Of a stretch of 7,923 nucleotides of DNA, positions 1-5,675 are shown piece by piece. The translations under genes and the position numbers were made by a program. The notes under the pieces were generated by a model, which worked only from the letters and a program-made list of their open reading frames with translations, did not search any database and was not told the DNA's origin. Every line of letters begins with the position of its first letter. The stretch's first letter is position 1. The DNA is taken from NCBI GenBank assembly GCA_017626275.1, contig JAGAJD010000125.1, positions 1 through 7,923 of the forward strand, written 5' to 3'. The stretch comes from Lachnospira sp. Its GTDB lineage: Bacteria; Bacillota; Clostridia; Lachnospirales; Lachnospiraceae.

Positions 1-547
1 ATATGGGGAATACGATATAGAAACCATAAAGAGTTTTGTGGGGAACGGAATCAGAAAGCTTTTGGAGCGGGCTGTTCCCAGAGGTGTGTCAAATCCTCAT
101 TATGAAGATATATATAAAACATTTTGCGGGCATTATGAAAAGAACTGTCATAATAAAACGAGACCGTATAAAGGGATTTTGGAGCTGATTTCAGTGCTTA
201 AGCGAAAGGGCTGCAATATCGCAATAGTTTCCAATAAGAATGAAAATGCAGTTTTAGAGCTGAACAGAGAGTTTTTTGGAGATTATATTACGGTGGCGGT
301 GGGGCAAAACGATACTACACGAAAAAAACCGGCACCTGATACGGTTCTTAAGGCAATGGAAGAATTACATGCACAGAAAGCAGACACCCTTTATATAGGT
401 GATTCAGAGGTTGATAAAATGACGGCAGATAATGCAGGGATAGATTGTGTGTTGGTTAGCTGGGGATTCCGCAAAAGAGAGGTATTGGAGAAGATGAAGC
501 CTCTGTTTTTAGCAGATACACCCGGTCAGATTGAGAGTTTATTTTAA
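1..547 (+). CDS. HAD-family phosphatase, phosphoglycolate phosphatase-like (3' part only)
   Basis: The reading frame is open from base 2, so the gene begins upstream of the window; a GTG at 38 lies inside the conserved FVGNGIRKLLERA segment and is not the start. About 181 residues remain. HAD motif II is visible as IVSNKNEN, the motif III lysine as KKPAPDTV, and the acidic motif IV as YIGDSEVDKMTADNAG, followed by the usual CVLVSWGF strand. Motif I (DxDGTL) and the start of the cap domain are missing only because of the window edge. The small helical cap and the VGNG segment resemble Gph/PgpB-type phosphatases that hydrolyse small phosphomonoesters such as 2-phosphoglycolate in the cytosol. 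Substrate cannot be read from sequence and HAD annotations are often wrong at this level. The gene ends 14 bp before ktrB and is probably cotranscribed with it. Confidence 0.88.
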   Translation, partial: YGEYDIETIKSFVGNGIRKLLERAVPRGVSNPHYEDIYKTFCGHYEKNCHNKTRPYKGILELISVLKRKGCNIAIVSNKNENAVLELNREFFGDYITVAVGQNDTTRKKPAPDTVLKAMEELHAQKADTLYIGDSEVDKMTADNAGIDCVLVSWGFRKREVLEKMKPLFLADTPGQIESLF

Positions 548-561
548 GAAAGGCAGTTTAT

Positions 562-1908
562 ATGAAAAAGAACAGCAGACCACAGCATATGTCACACTCA
601 CGTATTATGCTGCTGGGTTTTTTGATTGTGATTGCTGTGGGAACAGTGCTATTGACCCTCCCTATATCAAGCAGAAGCGGAGAGTGGACGAATCCGCTCA
701 GTGCATTATTTACAGCGACAAGTGCAACCTGTGTTACAGGACTTGTGGTGGTAGATACATACCGGTACTGGAATATTTTTGGACAGGTTATAATTCTTAT
801 CATGATTCAGATTGGTGGTTTGGGATTTATAACGCTCGGAGTTCTGCTTTCGATGTTTTTAAGGCAGAAGATTGGACTTGAAAGGAGAAATCTTATACAG
901 GAAAGTGTAAGTGCCATGCAGCTGTCGGGCGTTGTCAAGCTTGTAAAAAATATAGTAAAGGGAACTTTTGTTATGGAGGGAATAGGAGCTGTTATTTTAT
1001 CCATAAGATTTATTCCGTCAATGGGAATACTTGAGGGGTTGTATAACGGATTGTTCCATTCTGTTTCAGCATTTTGCAATGCCGGTTTTGACTTGATGGG
1101 AAGGTATGAAGAATACAGTTCGCTTACAAGATATTACAGTGATCCCGTTGTAAATATTACTGTTATGCTGCTTATTATACTCGGCGGTTTAGGCTTTATC
1201 GTTTGGGAAGAGATAAAGATTAACAGATTTCATTTTAAAAAATACAGTCTGCATGCAAAGATGGTATTGCTCATGACAACAATTCTTATTTTTGGCGGTG
1301 CGGTGCTTTACTGGCTGTTTGAGAGAGATAATCTTATGCAGGGAATGAATGTTTATGAGCAGGGAATTACATCGCTGTTTGCGTCGGTTACGGCAAGAAC
1401 TGCAGGTTATAATACGATTGACCTTGCGGGAATGACGCAGCCGTCTAAGCTTCTTACGATAATTTTAATGTTTATCGGGGGAAGTCCGGGCTCTACCGCA
1501 GGCGGAGTCAAGACTACGACGCTGTTGGTAATGATTGTGTATATCTGGTCTAATTTAAGAAATTCATCAGGCTGTAATATATTCGGAAGAAGAGTCGGCG
1601 ATGAAGATATTAAAAAATCAAGCATGGTTTTTGGGTTGAATCTGTTTTTGGCGATTTTGGCAATGGTGGTTATAAGTGCAACCGGGGAATTTGTTATTGA
1701 AGATTTAATGCTTGAGGTATTTTCTGCGATTGGAACAGTAGGGTTGTCAACCGGAATTACAAGACAGCTTAATGAGCTGTCACAGCTTGTAATTATTCTG
1801 CTTATGTACTGTGGAAGAATCGGAAGCATGACATTTGCACTCAGTTTTACATATAAGAGGGAGAGTGCACCGGTGCGGTATCCTGAAGAAAGAATTAATG
1901 TAGGTTAG
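562..1908 (+). CDS. ktrB: KtrB/TrkH-family potassium uptake membrane subunit
   Basis: This 448-residue integral membrane protein forms the K+-conducting pore of a Ktr system (K+ uptake, often Na+ dependent or coupled). The four pore-loop repeats of the superfamily are visible: TCVTG at 56-60, NAGF at 173-176, TAGY at 280-283 and GTVGLS at 391-396, each carrying a selectivity-filter glycine. The Gly/Ser-rich segment GGSPGSTAGG at 306-315 matches the intramembrane gating loop of the third repeat. Length fits KtrB (about 445-450 aa) better than the longer proteobacterial TrkH. The start is an ATG with GAAAGG 8 nt upstream, and a cluster of Lys/Arg precedes the first helix (residues 14-34). It ends in TAG overlapping the AGGAG of ktrA, 13 bp before that gene, so the two subunits are translated from one message. 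In Bacillus subtilis the order is ktrA-ktrB; here the pore gene comes first. Confidence 0.95.
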   Translation: MKKNSRPQHMSHSRIMLLGFLIVIAVGTVLLTLPISSRSGEWTNPLSALFTATSATCVTGLVVVDTYRYWNIFGQVIILIMIQIGGLGFITLGVLLSMFLRQKIGLERRNLIQESVSAMQLSGVVKLVKNIVKGTFVMEGIGAVILSIRFIPSMGILEGLYNGLFHSVSAFCNAGFDLMGRYEEYSSLTRYYSDPVVNITVMLLIILGGLGFIVWEEIKINRFHFKKYSLHAKMVLLMTTILIFGGAVLYWLFERDNLMQGMNVYEQGITSLFASVTARTAGYNTIDLAGMTQPSKLLTIILMFIGGSPGSTAGGVKTTTLLVMIVYIWSNLRNSSGCNIFGRRVGDEDIKKSSMVFGLNLFLAILAMVVISATGEFVIEDLMLEVFSAIGTVGLSTGITRQLNELSQLVIILLMYCGRIGSMTFALSFTYKRESAPVRYPEERINVG

Positions 1909-1921
1909 GAGAAGTGTAAAA

Positions 1922-2575
1922 ATGAAATCAATATTAGTTATCGGAATGGGCAAATTTGGACATCATCTTGTAAATAAGCTTATAGAGCTTGATAATGAGG
2001 TTATGATTATTGATGTAAATGAGGATCATATACGTGATATGTTTTCCAAGGTTACAAGTGCGAGAGTTGGCGACTGCACGAATCCTGAAGTCCTTAAAAG
2101 TCTGGGGCTTCGTAATTTTGACCTTATTATCGTTTGTATTGCGGAGAATTTCCAGAATAGTCTTGAGGTTACAAGTCTTGTAAAGGAACTGGGTGGAAAG
2201 TATGTAATCAGTATGGCAAGCCGTGATATTCAGGCAAAGTTTTTGTTGAAGAACGGTGCAGATGAGGTGCTTTATCCTGACAGAGATGTGGCATATAATC
2301 TTGCGGCAAAGTGCAGTGCGAATCATGTATTTGACTATATCAAGCTTACAGATGAGTATTCAATCTATGAGATTCCGATTGTTGAAAGCTGGGTTGGTAA
2401 GAGTATAAAGGAAGTAAATGTACGTGCTGAATATAATGTCAATATCATAGGTATAGTGACAGGGGAGGAAACTATTATTATGCCTTCGGCAGATTACATT
2501 TTCCATGAGTATGACCATATCAAGGTGCTTGCGGAAAAAGAGTGCATGGAGCGTATTGTAAAAAAGATTAAGTAG
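1922..2575 (+). CDS. ktrA: KtrA/TrkA RCK-domain regulatory subunit of the K+ transporter
   Basis: This 217-residue cytosolic protein assembles as a ring on KtrB and gates it in response to bound nucleotide. The N-terminal RCK domain (about 1-125) is a Rossmann fold: IGMGKFG at 7-13 is the GxGxxG nucleotide loop, D31 at the end of strand 2 is the usual ribose-binding acid, and GD at 50-51 follows strand 3. The C-terminal RCK_C domain (about 138-217) has the SIYEIPI, WVGKSIKEV and YDHIKVL segments typical of the TrkA_C fold. RCK_C domains of several Firmicutes KtrA proteins bind c-di-AMP; whether this one does is inference. It has a single RCK_N-RCK_C unit, as in KtrA, not the duplicated form of proteobacterial TrkA. 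The ATG start is preceded by AGGAGAAG, 7 nt away. A strong hairpin begins 4 nt after the stop. Confidence 0.95.
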   Translation: MKSILVIGMGKFGHHLVNKLIELDNEVMIIDVNEDHIRDMFSKVTSARVGDCTNPEVLKSLGLRNFDLIIVCIAENFQNSLEVTSLVKELGGKYVISMASRDIQAKFLLKNGADEVLYPDRDVAYNLAAKCSANHVFDYIKLTDEYSIYEIPIVESWVGKSIKEVNVRAEYNVNIIGIVTGEETIIMPSADYIFHEYDHIKVLAEKECMERIVKKIK

Positions 2576-2578
2576 GAA

Positions 2579-2613
2579 AAAGCCTGAATGAAGTGTGAGT
2601 TCATTCAGGCTTT
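2579..2613. terminator. Shared intrinsic terminator between ktrA and the small minus-strand gene
   Basis: A perfect 14-bp stem, AAAGCCTGAATGAA (2579-2592) with TTCATTCAGGCTTT (2600-2613), encloses a 7-nt loop. On the minus strand the stem runs out into five T residues, giving a conventional terminator for the small gene at 2629-2790. On the plus strand it ends with only TTT before AAAAAC, so termination of ktrA is plausible but the U-tract is weak. Its place between two convergent stop codons suits a bidirectional terminator. Confidence 0.85.
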
Positions 2614-2628
2614 AAAAACAAATGGCAT

Positions 2629-2790
2629 TTATTTGTAAATTTCCTGCCAGCGGGATACCATTTCAAGTGCTTCAGATTCAGAAGACACCTTTGTTACGAT
2701 AACACCATCAAGATAAATCTCGTATACAGGAAATTTTTTGGTGCTGTCCCCATGAAATACCTCAACCCTATTGTACTTTACACGTTCCAT
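2629..2790 (-). CDS. Small conserved-looking hypothetical protein, 53 aa
   Basis: This short minus-strand frame reads MERVKYNRVEVF... to ...SRWQEIYK and stops at TAA. I do not recognise the family. Gene status is supported by a perfect AGGAGGT 10 nt before the ATG, an extended -10 promoter further upstream, a strong terminator 16 nt after the stop, and a composition that looks like a folded protein. The pattern suggests a small beta-beta-alpha unit: strands near residues 7-12 and 22-35 (VYEIYLDGVIVTKV), then an amphipathic helix at about 37-52 (SESEALEMVSRWQEIY). There is no signal peptide, membrane helix, Cys cluster or recognisable DNA-binding motif. It is transcribed towards ktrA and divergently from the yhaO-like gene, with an inverted repeat between the two starts. 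Function is unknown. A role linked to either neighbour would be guesswork. Confidence 0.72.
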   Translation of the reverse strand: MERVKYNRVEVFHGDSTKKFPVYEIYLDGVIVTKVSSESEALEMVSRWQEIYK

Positions 2791-2800
2791 TTCGGTAAAA

Positions 2801-2807
2801 ACCTCCT
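2801..2807 (-). promoter_or_regulatory. Ribosome binding site of the 53-aa gene
   Basis: The minus strand reads AGGAGGT here, a full match to the anti-Shine-Dalgarno sequence and stronger than the sites before the larger genes in this window. It lies 10 nt from the ATG at 2790, slightly long but functional. It fixes the start of a gene that would otherwise be too short to trust. Confidence 0.75.
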
Positions 2808-2825
2808 AAGCAATAAATAATAAGA

Positions 2826-2843
2826 AATACAATATGTTGTATT
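2826..2843. promoter_or_regulatory. 18-bp inverted repeat, candidate operator
   Basis: AATACAATATGTTGTATT has 7-bp arms (AATACAA / TTGTATT) around a TATG centre, and 8 of 9 position pairs are complementary. It overlaps the -10 and probable start of the minus-strand promoter and sits about 90 bp upstream of the yhaO-like start codon. The dyad size fits a dimeric helix-turn-helix repressor. I cannot match it to a named regulator: it is not a Gram-positive LexA, Fur, PerR or NrdR box. AT-rich DNA produces chance dyads, hence the moderate confidence. Confidence 0.45.
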
Positions 2844-2849
2844 ATAGCA
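2841..2849 (-). promoter_or_regulatory. Extended -10 promoter element for the 53-aa gene
   Basis: The minus strand reads TGCTATAAT, an exact extended -10 (TGnTATAAT). The -35 region is poor (TTTATT or TTTTAT at 16-17 bp spacing), which extended -10 promoters tolerate. Transcription would start near 2834, leaving a leader of roughly 45 nt. The -10 hexamer overlaps the end of the 18-bp inverted repeat, so a protein bound there would block this promoter. Confidence 0.6.
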
Positions 2850-2852
2850 TGG

Positions 2853-2880
2853 TTAATTCAAAAATAAAATACAATATAAA
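2853..2880 (+). promoter_or_regulatory. Possible weak promoter for the yhaO-yhaN-like pair
   Basis: TTAATT (2853-2858) and TATAAA (2875-2880) are separated by 16 bp, a loose sigma-A match. It is the best plus-strand candidate I find in the region before 2936. The second copy of the 11-mer overlaps its -10. Some promoter is needed here, because the preceding gene runs the other way and a terminator lies behind it, but the exact position is uncertain. Confidence 0.3.
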
Positions 2881-2935
2881 GAAATGGTACTAAAGGATTA
2901 TTTGTGAAAAAATAGAAAGGTAATAAAGAGAAAAA

Positions 2936-3955
2936 ATGAAAATAATTCATTGTAGCGATGTTCATTTGGATTCTGCGATGAATACGCATTTAACACCGGA
3001 AAAAGCACAGAACAGAAAAAGAGAACTGCTTTTGACATTTGTGAGAATGGTTGAATATGCGAAGGAAAACGGTGTCCGCGTGATTCTTATTGCGGGAGAT
3101 TTATTTGATACGCAGGAGATATCGGATTCGACTAAAGATGAACTAACGGCCGTGATTAAGGAGCATGCGCAGATTGATTTTTTGTATCTGTGCGGCAATC
3201 ATGATGAGGAGTTGTTTGTACGTGAGCTTGAAAAGCTTGATAATGTAAAGCTGTTTCCGGGAATAGGGAAATCGTACCGTTATGGAAATGTTGTTATTAC
3301 AGGGCTGAACCGAATGGATATTACTGAAAAGTTAAGACTGAAAGAGCAGGATATAAATATTGTGATGCTTCACGGACAGCTTGAAAATGCCCGTGAATAT
3401 GCAGGCAGGAATATTGATTATATGGCTATGGGACATATTCATAAATATAGCAGAGGACGGCTTGATGCACGTGGGGAGTATTGCTATTGTGGTTGTCTTG
3501 AGGCAAGGGGCTTTGATGAATGTGGAAAGAAAGGCTTTGTGCTTATAGAGACAAATTCAGACCATAAAGTTTCTGCACAGTTTGTTCCATTTGCAAAGAG
3601 AACGGCATATGAAATTGTTATAGATGTAAGCCGTATTGCATCAGCGCCGGAATTGCTGAATGAAATTAAAGTCAAAGCCTGTGAGTGTGCCGGACAGAAA
3701 GATATGTTAAGGGTGAGAATTGCAGGTACTAAGCCTGATAATGCCGAGTGGGATTTAGAGCATATTCAGGCAATTCTTGAAGATATGTATTATATTGTAA
3801 ATATAAAAGATGAAACAAGAGCAGAGGAGAGCGCAGAGTATACGGATTTTGAGAAGCATTTTGTAAGGATTGTTGAGCAAAGCCGTGAAGATGACGTAAG
3901 AAAGCGGGAAATTATCGCGTACGGATTAAAGGCTCTGCGTGGGAGGTTAGATTGA
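2936..3955 (+). CDS. SbcD/YhaO-like calcineurin-type DNA exonuclease subunit
   Basis: This 339-residue protein is a Mre11/SbcD-class metallophosphoesterase, expected to bind two divalent metals and cut DNA ends together with the ATPase encoded next. The metal-ligand motifs are intact and in order: SDVH (D8, H10), AGDLFD (D55), GNHDE (N88, H89), LHG (H146) and MGHIHK (H167, H169). The nuclease core covers about residues 1-200. The rest, rich in charged residues, resembles the capping and ATPase-binding tail of YhaO/SbcD proteins. The ATG start follows a run containing AAAGAG, and the motif 1 strand (MKIIHCSDVH) begins directly at the N-terminus as in the family, which supports this start. Its TGA stop overlaps the TTG start of the ATPase gene. 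YhaO is a closer name than SbcD because of the partner's type, but orthology is inferred. Confidence 0.9.
   Translation: MKIIHCSDVHLDSAMNTHLTPEKAQNRKRELLLTFVRMVEYAKENGVRVILIAGDLFDTQEISDSTKDELTAVIKEHAQIDFLYLCGNHDEELFVRELEKLDNVKLFPGIGKSYRYGNVVITGLNRMDITEKLRLKEQDINIVMLHGQLENAREYAGRNIDYMAMGHIHKYSRGRLDARGEYCYCGCLEARGFDECGKKGFVLIETNSDHKVSAQFVPFAKRTAYEIVIDVSRIASAPELLNEIKVKACECAGQKDMLRVRIAGTKPDNAEWDLEHIQAILEDMYYIVNIKDETRAEESAEYTDFEKHFVRIVEQSREDDVRKREIIAYGLKALRGRLD
3941..3954 (+). promoter_or_regulatory. RBS and TTG start coupling the nuclease and ATPase genes
   Basis: GGGAGG at 3941-3946 is followed after 5 nt by TTG at 3952, which shares TTGA with the upstream TGA stop. No ATG or GTG in this frame lies near, and the encoded MKIHECFVENFG is the expected first strand of an SbcC/YhaN-type ATPase. 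The arrangement predicts termination-reinitiation and near-equal synthesis of the two subunits. Confidence 0.8.
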
Positions 3956-5559
3956 AGATACACGAGTGTTTTGTTGAAAATTTCGGCGTGCTGCATGAAT
4001 ACAGATATCAGCCGGAGCCGGGACTTTCGGTTGTATATAATAAAAATGGCACCGGAAAAAGTACATTTGCTGCATTCATAAGGGCAATGTTTTACGGAAT
4101 GGCGGCAGACAGGACGAGAAAGAACCTTGAAAATGCGGAGCGCAGGCGTTACAAGCCGTGGCAGGGCGGAGTATGGGGCGGCTATATATGCTTTTCTGTC
4201 AAAGACAAAAGCTATCGTCTTGAGCGTACCTTCGGTGAAAAAGAGCGTGAGGACACATTCAGGCTGACGGACTTGGATACGGGGCTTTGCAGCAATGATT
4301 ATTCTGAAAACATAGGCTTTGAATTATTCGGTGTGGATAAGGAGGCTTATTCTGCGACAGCATTTGTGAATTGGAAGTATATGCAGGTTCAGGTAAATGA
4401 AAGCATGACATCACAGCTTGCAAATATGGCTGATTTTTCGGGGATGGAGAAGTCAAAGAGAGCCATTGAGTTATTGGAAGACGAATATAAGCAGTATGTA
4501 AAGACAGGAAATAGAGGCGAGCTTGCGCAGTTGGAAAAAGAAATCAGTATGTTGTCCATGCAGGAGTGGAAGCTTAAATCAGAATTGAAAGAAAAGAGAG
4601 AAGAACTTGAGAATATATTTTCAGAAGAAGAACAAAATAAGAAAATGGATTTAAGCGGTCTTAGTCTGTCAGAGGAGGAAAAGGAAAGGCTGTGTGAGCT
4701 TGATGATTATTTTGCTGCCGGTATGCCTGATACAGAGCAGGCGGATATAAAATCTTATAAGAATGATAAGCGGTCGTTAATTTATATAGCTGCCTGCGTT
4801 ATTGTTGTTGCTTCTATAATTTTGCCGTCAGTGGTTATGCAAAAAAGCATGAAATATGTGGTGTGGATTATACCGGTGGTGGTATTTGCTACGGTAATGG
4901 CAGTGACCTTGCGCAGAAGAAGACTTTTTAAGGCACAGCAGAAAGAAGCAGAAAATGCAAGGGAATATAAGTATTTATCGGAAAAAGAGGAGGCATATGA
5001 AGCGGCGCAAAAGCATATGCAGGAATTAAAAAGCGACCATGTCGAAAAAATGTTAAAAAAAGAGTCTGAAAGACTTGAACTTCAGTTAGATGAGACTAAT
5101 AAAAAACTTGTGCAGGTAAAGGAGAGAAAGACAAAGATAGAGCAGCGTGCATTACTGCTTATGCAGACAAAGGAATATCTTGTTAAGGCAAGAACCTGTT
5201 ATACGGCAAATCTGCTGGACGGGATTTCAACTGCTTTTTACAGGTATTTGAAAGAATTTGACAGTTTACTTGCGGAAAAAGTGAGGCTGGACGCTGATTA
5301 CGGAATCGAGCTTCTTGAAAACGGCATATACAGAAAGCTGGATTATTACAGCAGCGGAATTAAGGATATTATCTGGCTGTGTGAGAGAATGGCATTTACC
5401 GAAAAGCTTTTTGCAGATGAAAAACCGCTTATTGTGTTAGATGATCCGTTTGTAAGCATGGATAGCGAAATGAAAAGAAAAGCATTTGGATTGCTGGAAG
5501 GACTTGCAAAGGATTTTCAGATTGTTTATTTATCCTGCCATGAAAGAGAAAATGTATAA
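3952..5559 (+). CDS. Short SbcC/YhaN/Rad50-like ATPase with a membrane hairpin
   Basis: This 535-residue protein is an SMC/Rad50-type ABC ATPase and the likely partner of the upstream nuclease. The N-terminal half-site has Walker A as YNKNGTGKST (29-38), with Asn in place of the usual first Gly. The C-terminal half-site has the signature-like YYSSGIKD (465-472), Walker B LIVLDDP (493-499) and a D-loop-like segment (SMD) just after. Charged, coiled-coil-like arms lie at about 168-225 and 326-408. Between them, instead of a CxxC zinc hook, are two hydrophobic helices (about 276-296 and 302-320) joined by a five-residue turn and followed by RRRR, predicting a hairpin anchored in the membrane with both ends in the cytosol. 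SbcC proteins and Bacillus YhaN are roughly 950-1050 aa, so this is about half length with short arms, yet both nucleotide-binding halves are complete, so it is not a truncation. It starts at TTG. Confidence 0.88.
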   Translation: MKIHECFVENFGVLHEYRYQPEPGLSVVYNKNGTGKSTFAAFIRAMFYGMAADRTRKNLENAERRRYKPWQGGVWGGYICFSVKDKSYRLERTFGEKEREDTFRLTDLDTGLCSNDYSENIGFELFGVDKEAYSATAFVNWKYMQVQVNESMTSQLANMADFSGMEKSKRAIELLEDEYKQYVKTGNRGELAQLEKEISMLSMQEWKLKSELKEKREELENIFSEEEQNKKMDLSGLSLSEEEKERLCELDDYFAAGMPDTEQADIKSYKNDKRSLIYIAACVIVVASIILPSVVMQKSMKYVVWIIPVVVFATVMAVTLRRRRLFKAQQKEAENAREYKYLSEKEEAYEAAQKHMQELKSDHVEKMLKKESERLELQLDETNKKLVQVKERKTKIEQRALLLMQTKEYLVKARTCYTANLLDGISTAFYRYLKEFDSLLAEKVRLDADYGIELLENGIYRKLDYYSSGIKDIIWLCERMAFTEKLFADEKPLIVLDDPFVSMDSEMKRKAFGLLEGLAKDFQIVYLSCHERENV

Positions 5560-5593
5560 AATTCCGTAATTGACGATTCTAATAGAAAATTGC

Positions 5594-5622
5594 TTGTCTA
5601 AATTTACTGTATAGAGTATAAT
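5594..5622 (+). promoter_or_regulatory. Sigma-A promoter of the diguanylate cyclase gene
   Basis: TTGTCT (5594-5599) and a perfect TATAAT (5617-5622) are separated by exactly 17 bp. Transcription would start near 5629, giving a leader of about 47 nt with GGAG at 5665-5668. No operator or riboswitch fold is evident in that leader. I see no clear terminator after the preceding ATPase gene, so some read-through is possible. Confidence 0.75.
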
Positions 5623-5675
5623 TATCTTATATATTTTGTGCTTATTGATGAACGTGATTAAAAGGAGTAAAAGAT

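Larger units (their letters stand above)
2825..2877. repeat. Direct repeat of the 11-mer AAATACAATAT flanking the divergent promoters
   Basis: The 11-mer occurs exactly at 2825-2835 and 2867-2877, an offset of 42 bp, close to four turns of B-DNA. The first copy is the left part of the 18-bp inverted repeat; the second is a lone half-site next to a possible plus-strand -10. The arrangement is what a regulator binding two sites on one DNA face would need, but both copies are AT-only apart from one C each and may be chance. Confidence 0.4.

Noticed and set aside
38..40. GTG as start of the HAD protein
   Set aside because: The frame continues upstream to the window edge with family-like sequence, and catalytic motif I must lie before it. 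The gene is cut by the window, not started here.
531..881. Plus-strand open frame of 116 codons starting at 531
   Set aside because: It overlaps the end of the HAD gene and the first 320 bases of ktrB in another frame, has no good ribosome binding site, and its Cys-rich translation is not protein-like. It is a shadow of ktrB.
1407..1829. Minus-strand open frames of 60-140 codons opposite ktrB, ktrA, the nuclease, the ATPase and the cyclase
   Set aside because: They lie fully antisense to genes with clear domain motifs and have low-complexity Ser/Ile/Thr/Pro-rich translations typical of antisense frames.
2811..2935. LexA (SOS) box upstream of the yhaO-like gene
   Set aside because: Bacillus yhaO-yhaN genes are reported as SOS-regulated, so I looked for GAAC-N4-GTTC. 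No match or clear half-site pair is present; the dyad found here has a different sequence.
5560..5675. Riboswitch (for example c-di-GMP) or terminator before the cyclase gene
   Set aside because: Only about 47 nt lie between the predicted start and the start codon, with no stable stem. No hairpin plus T-run follows the ATPase stop codon either.
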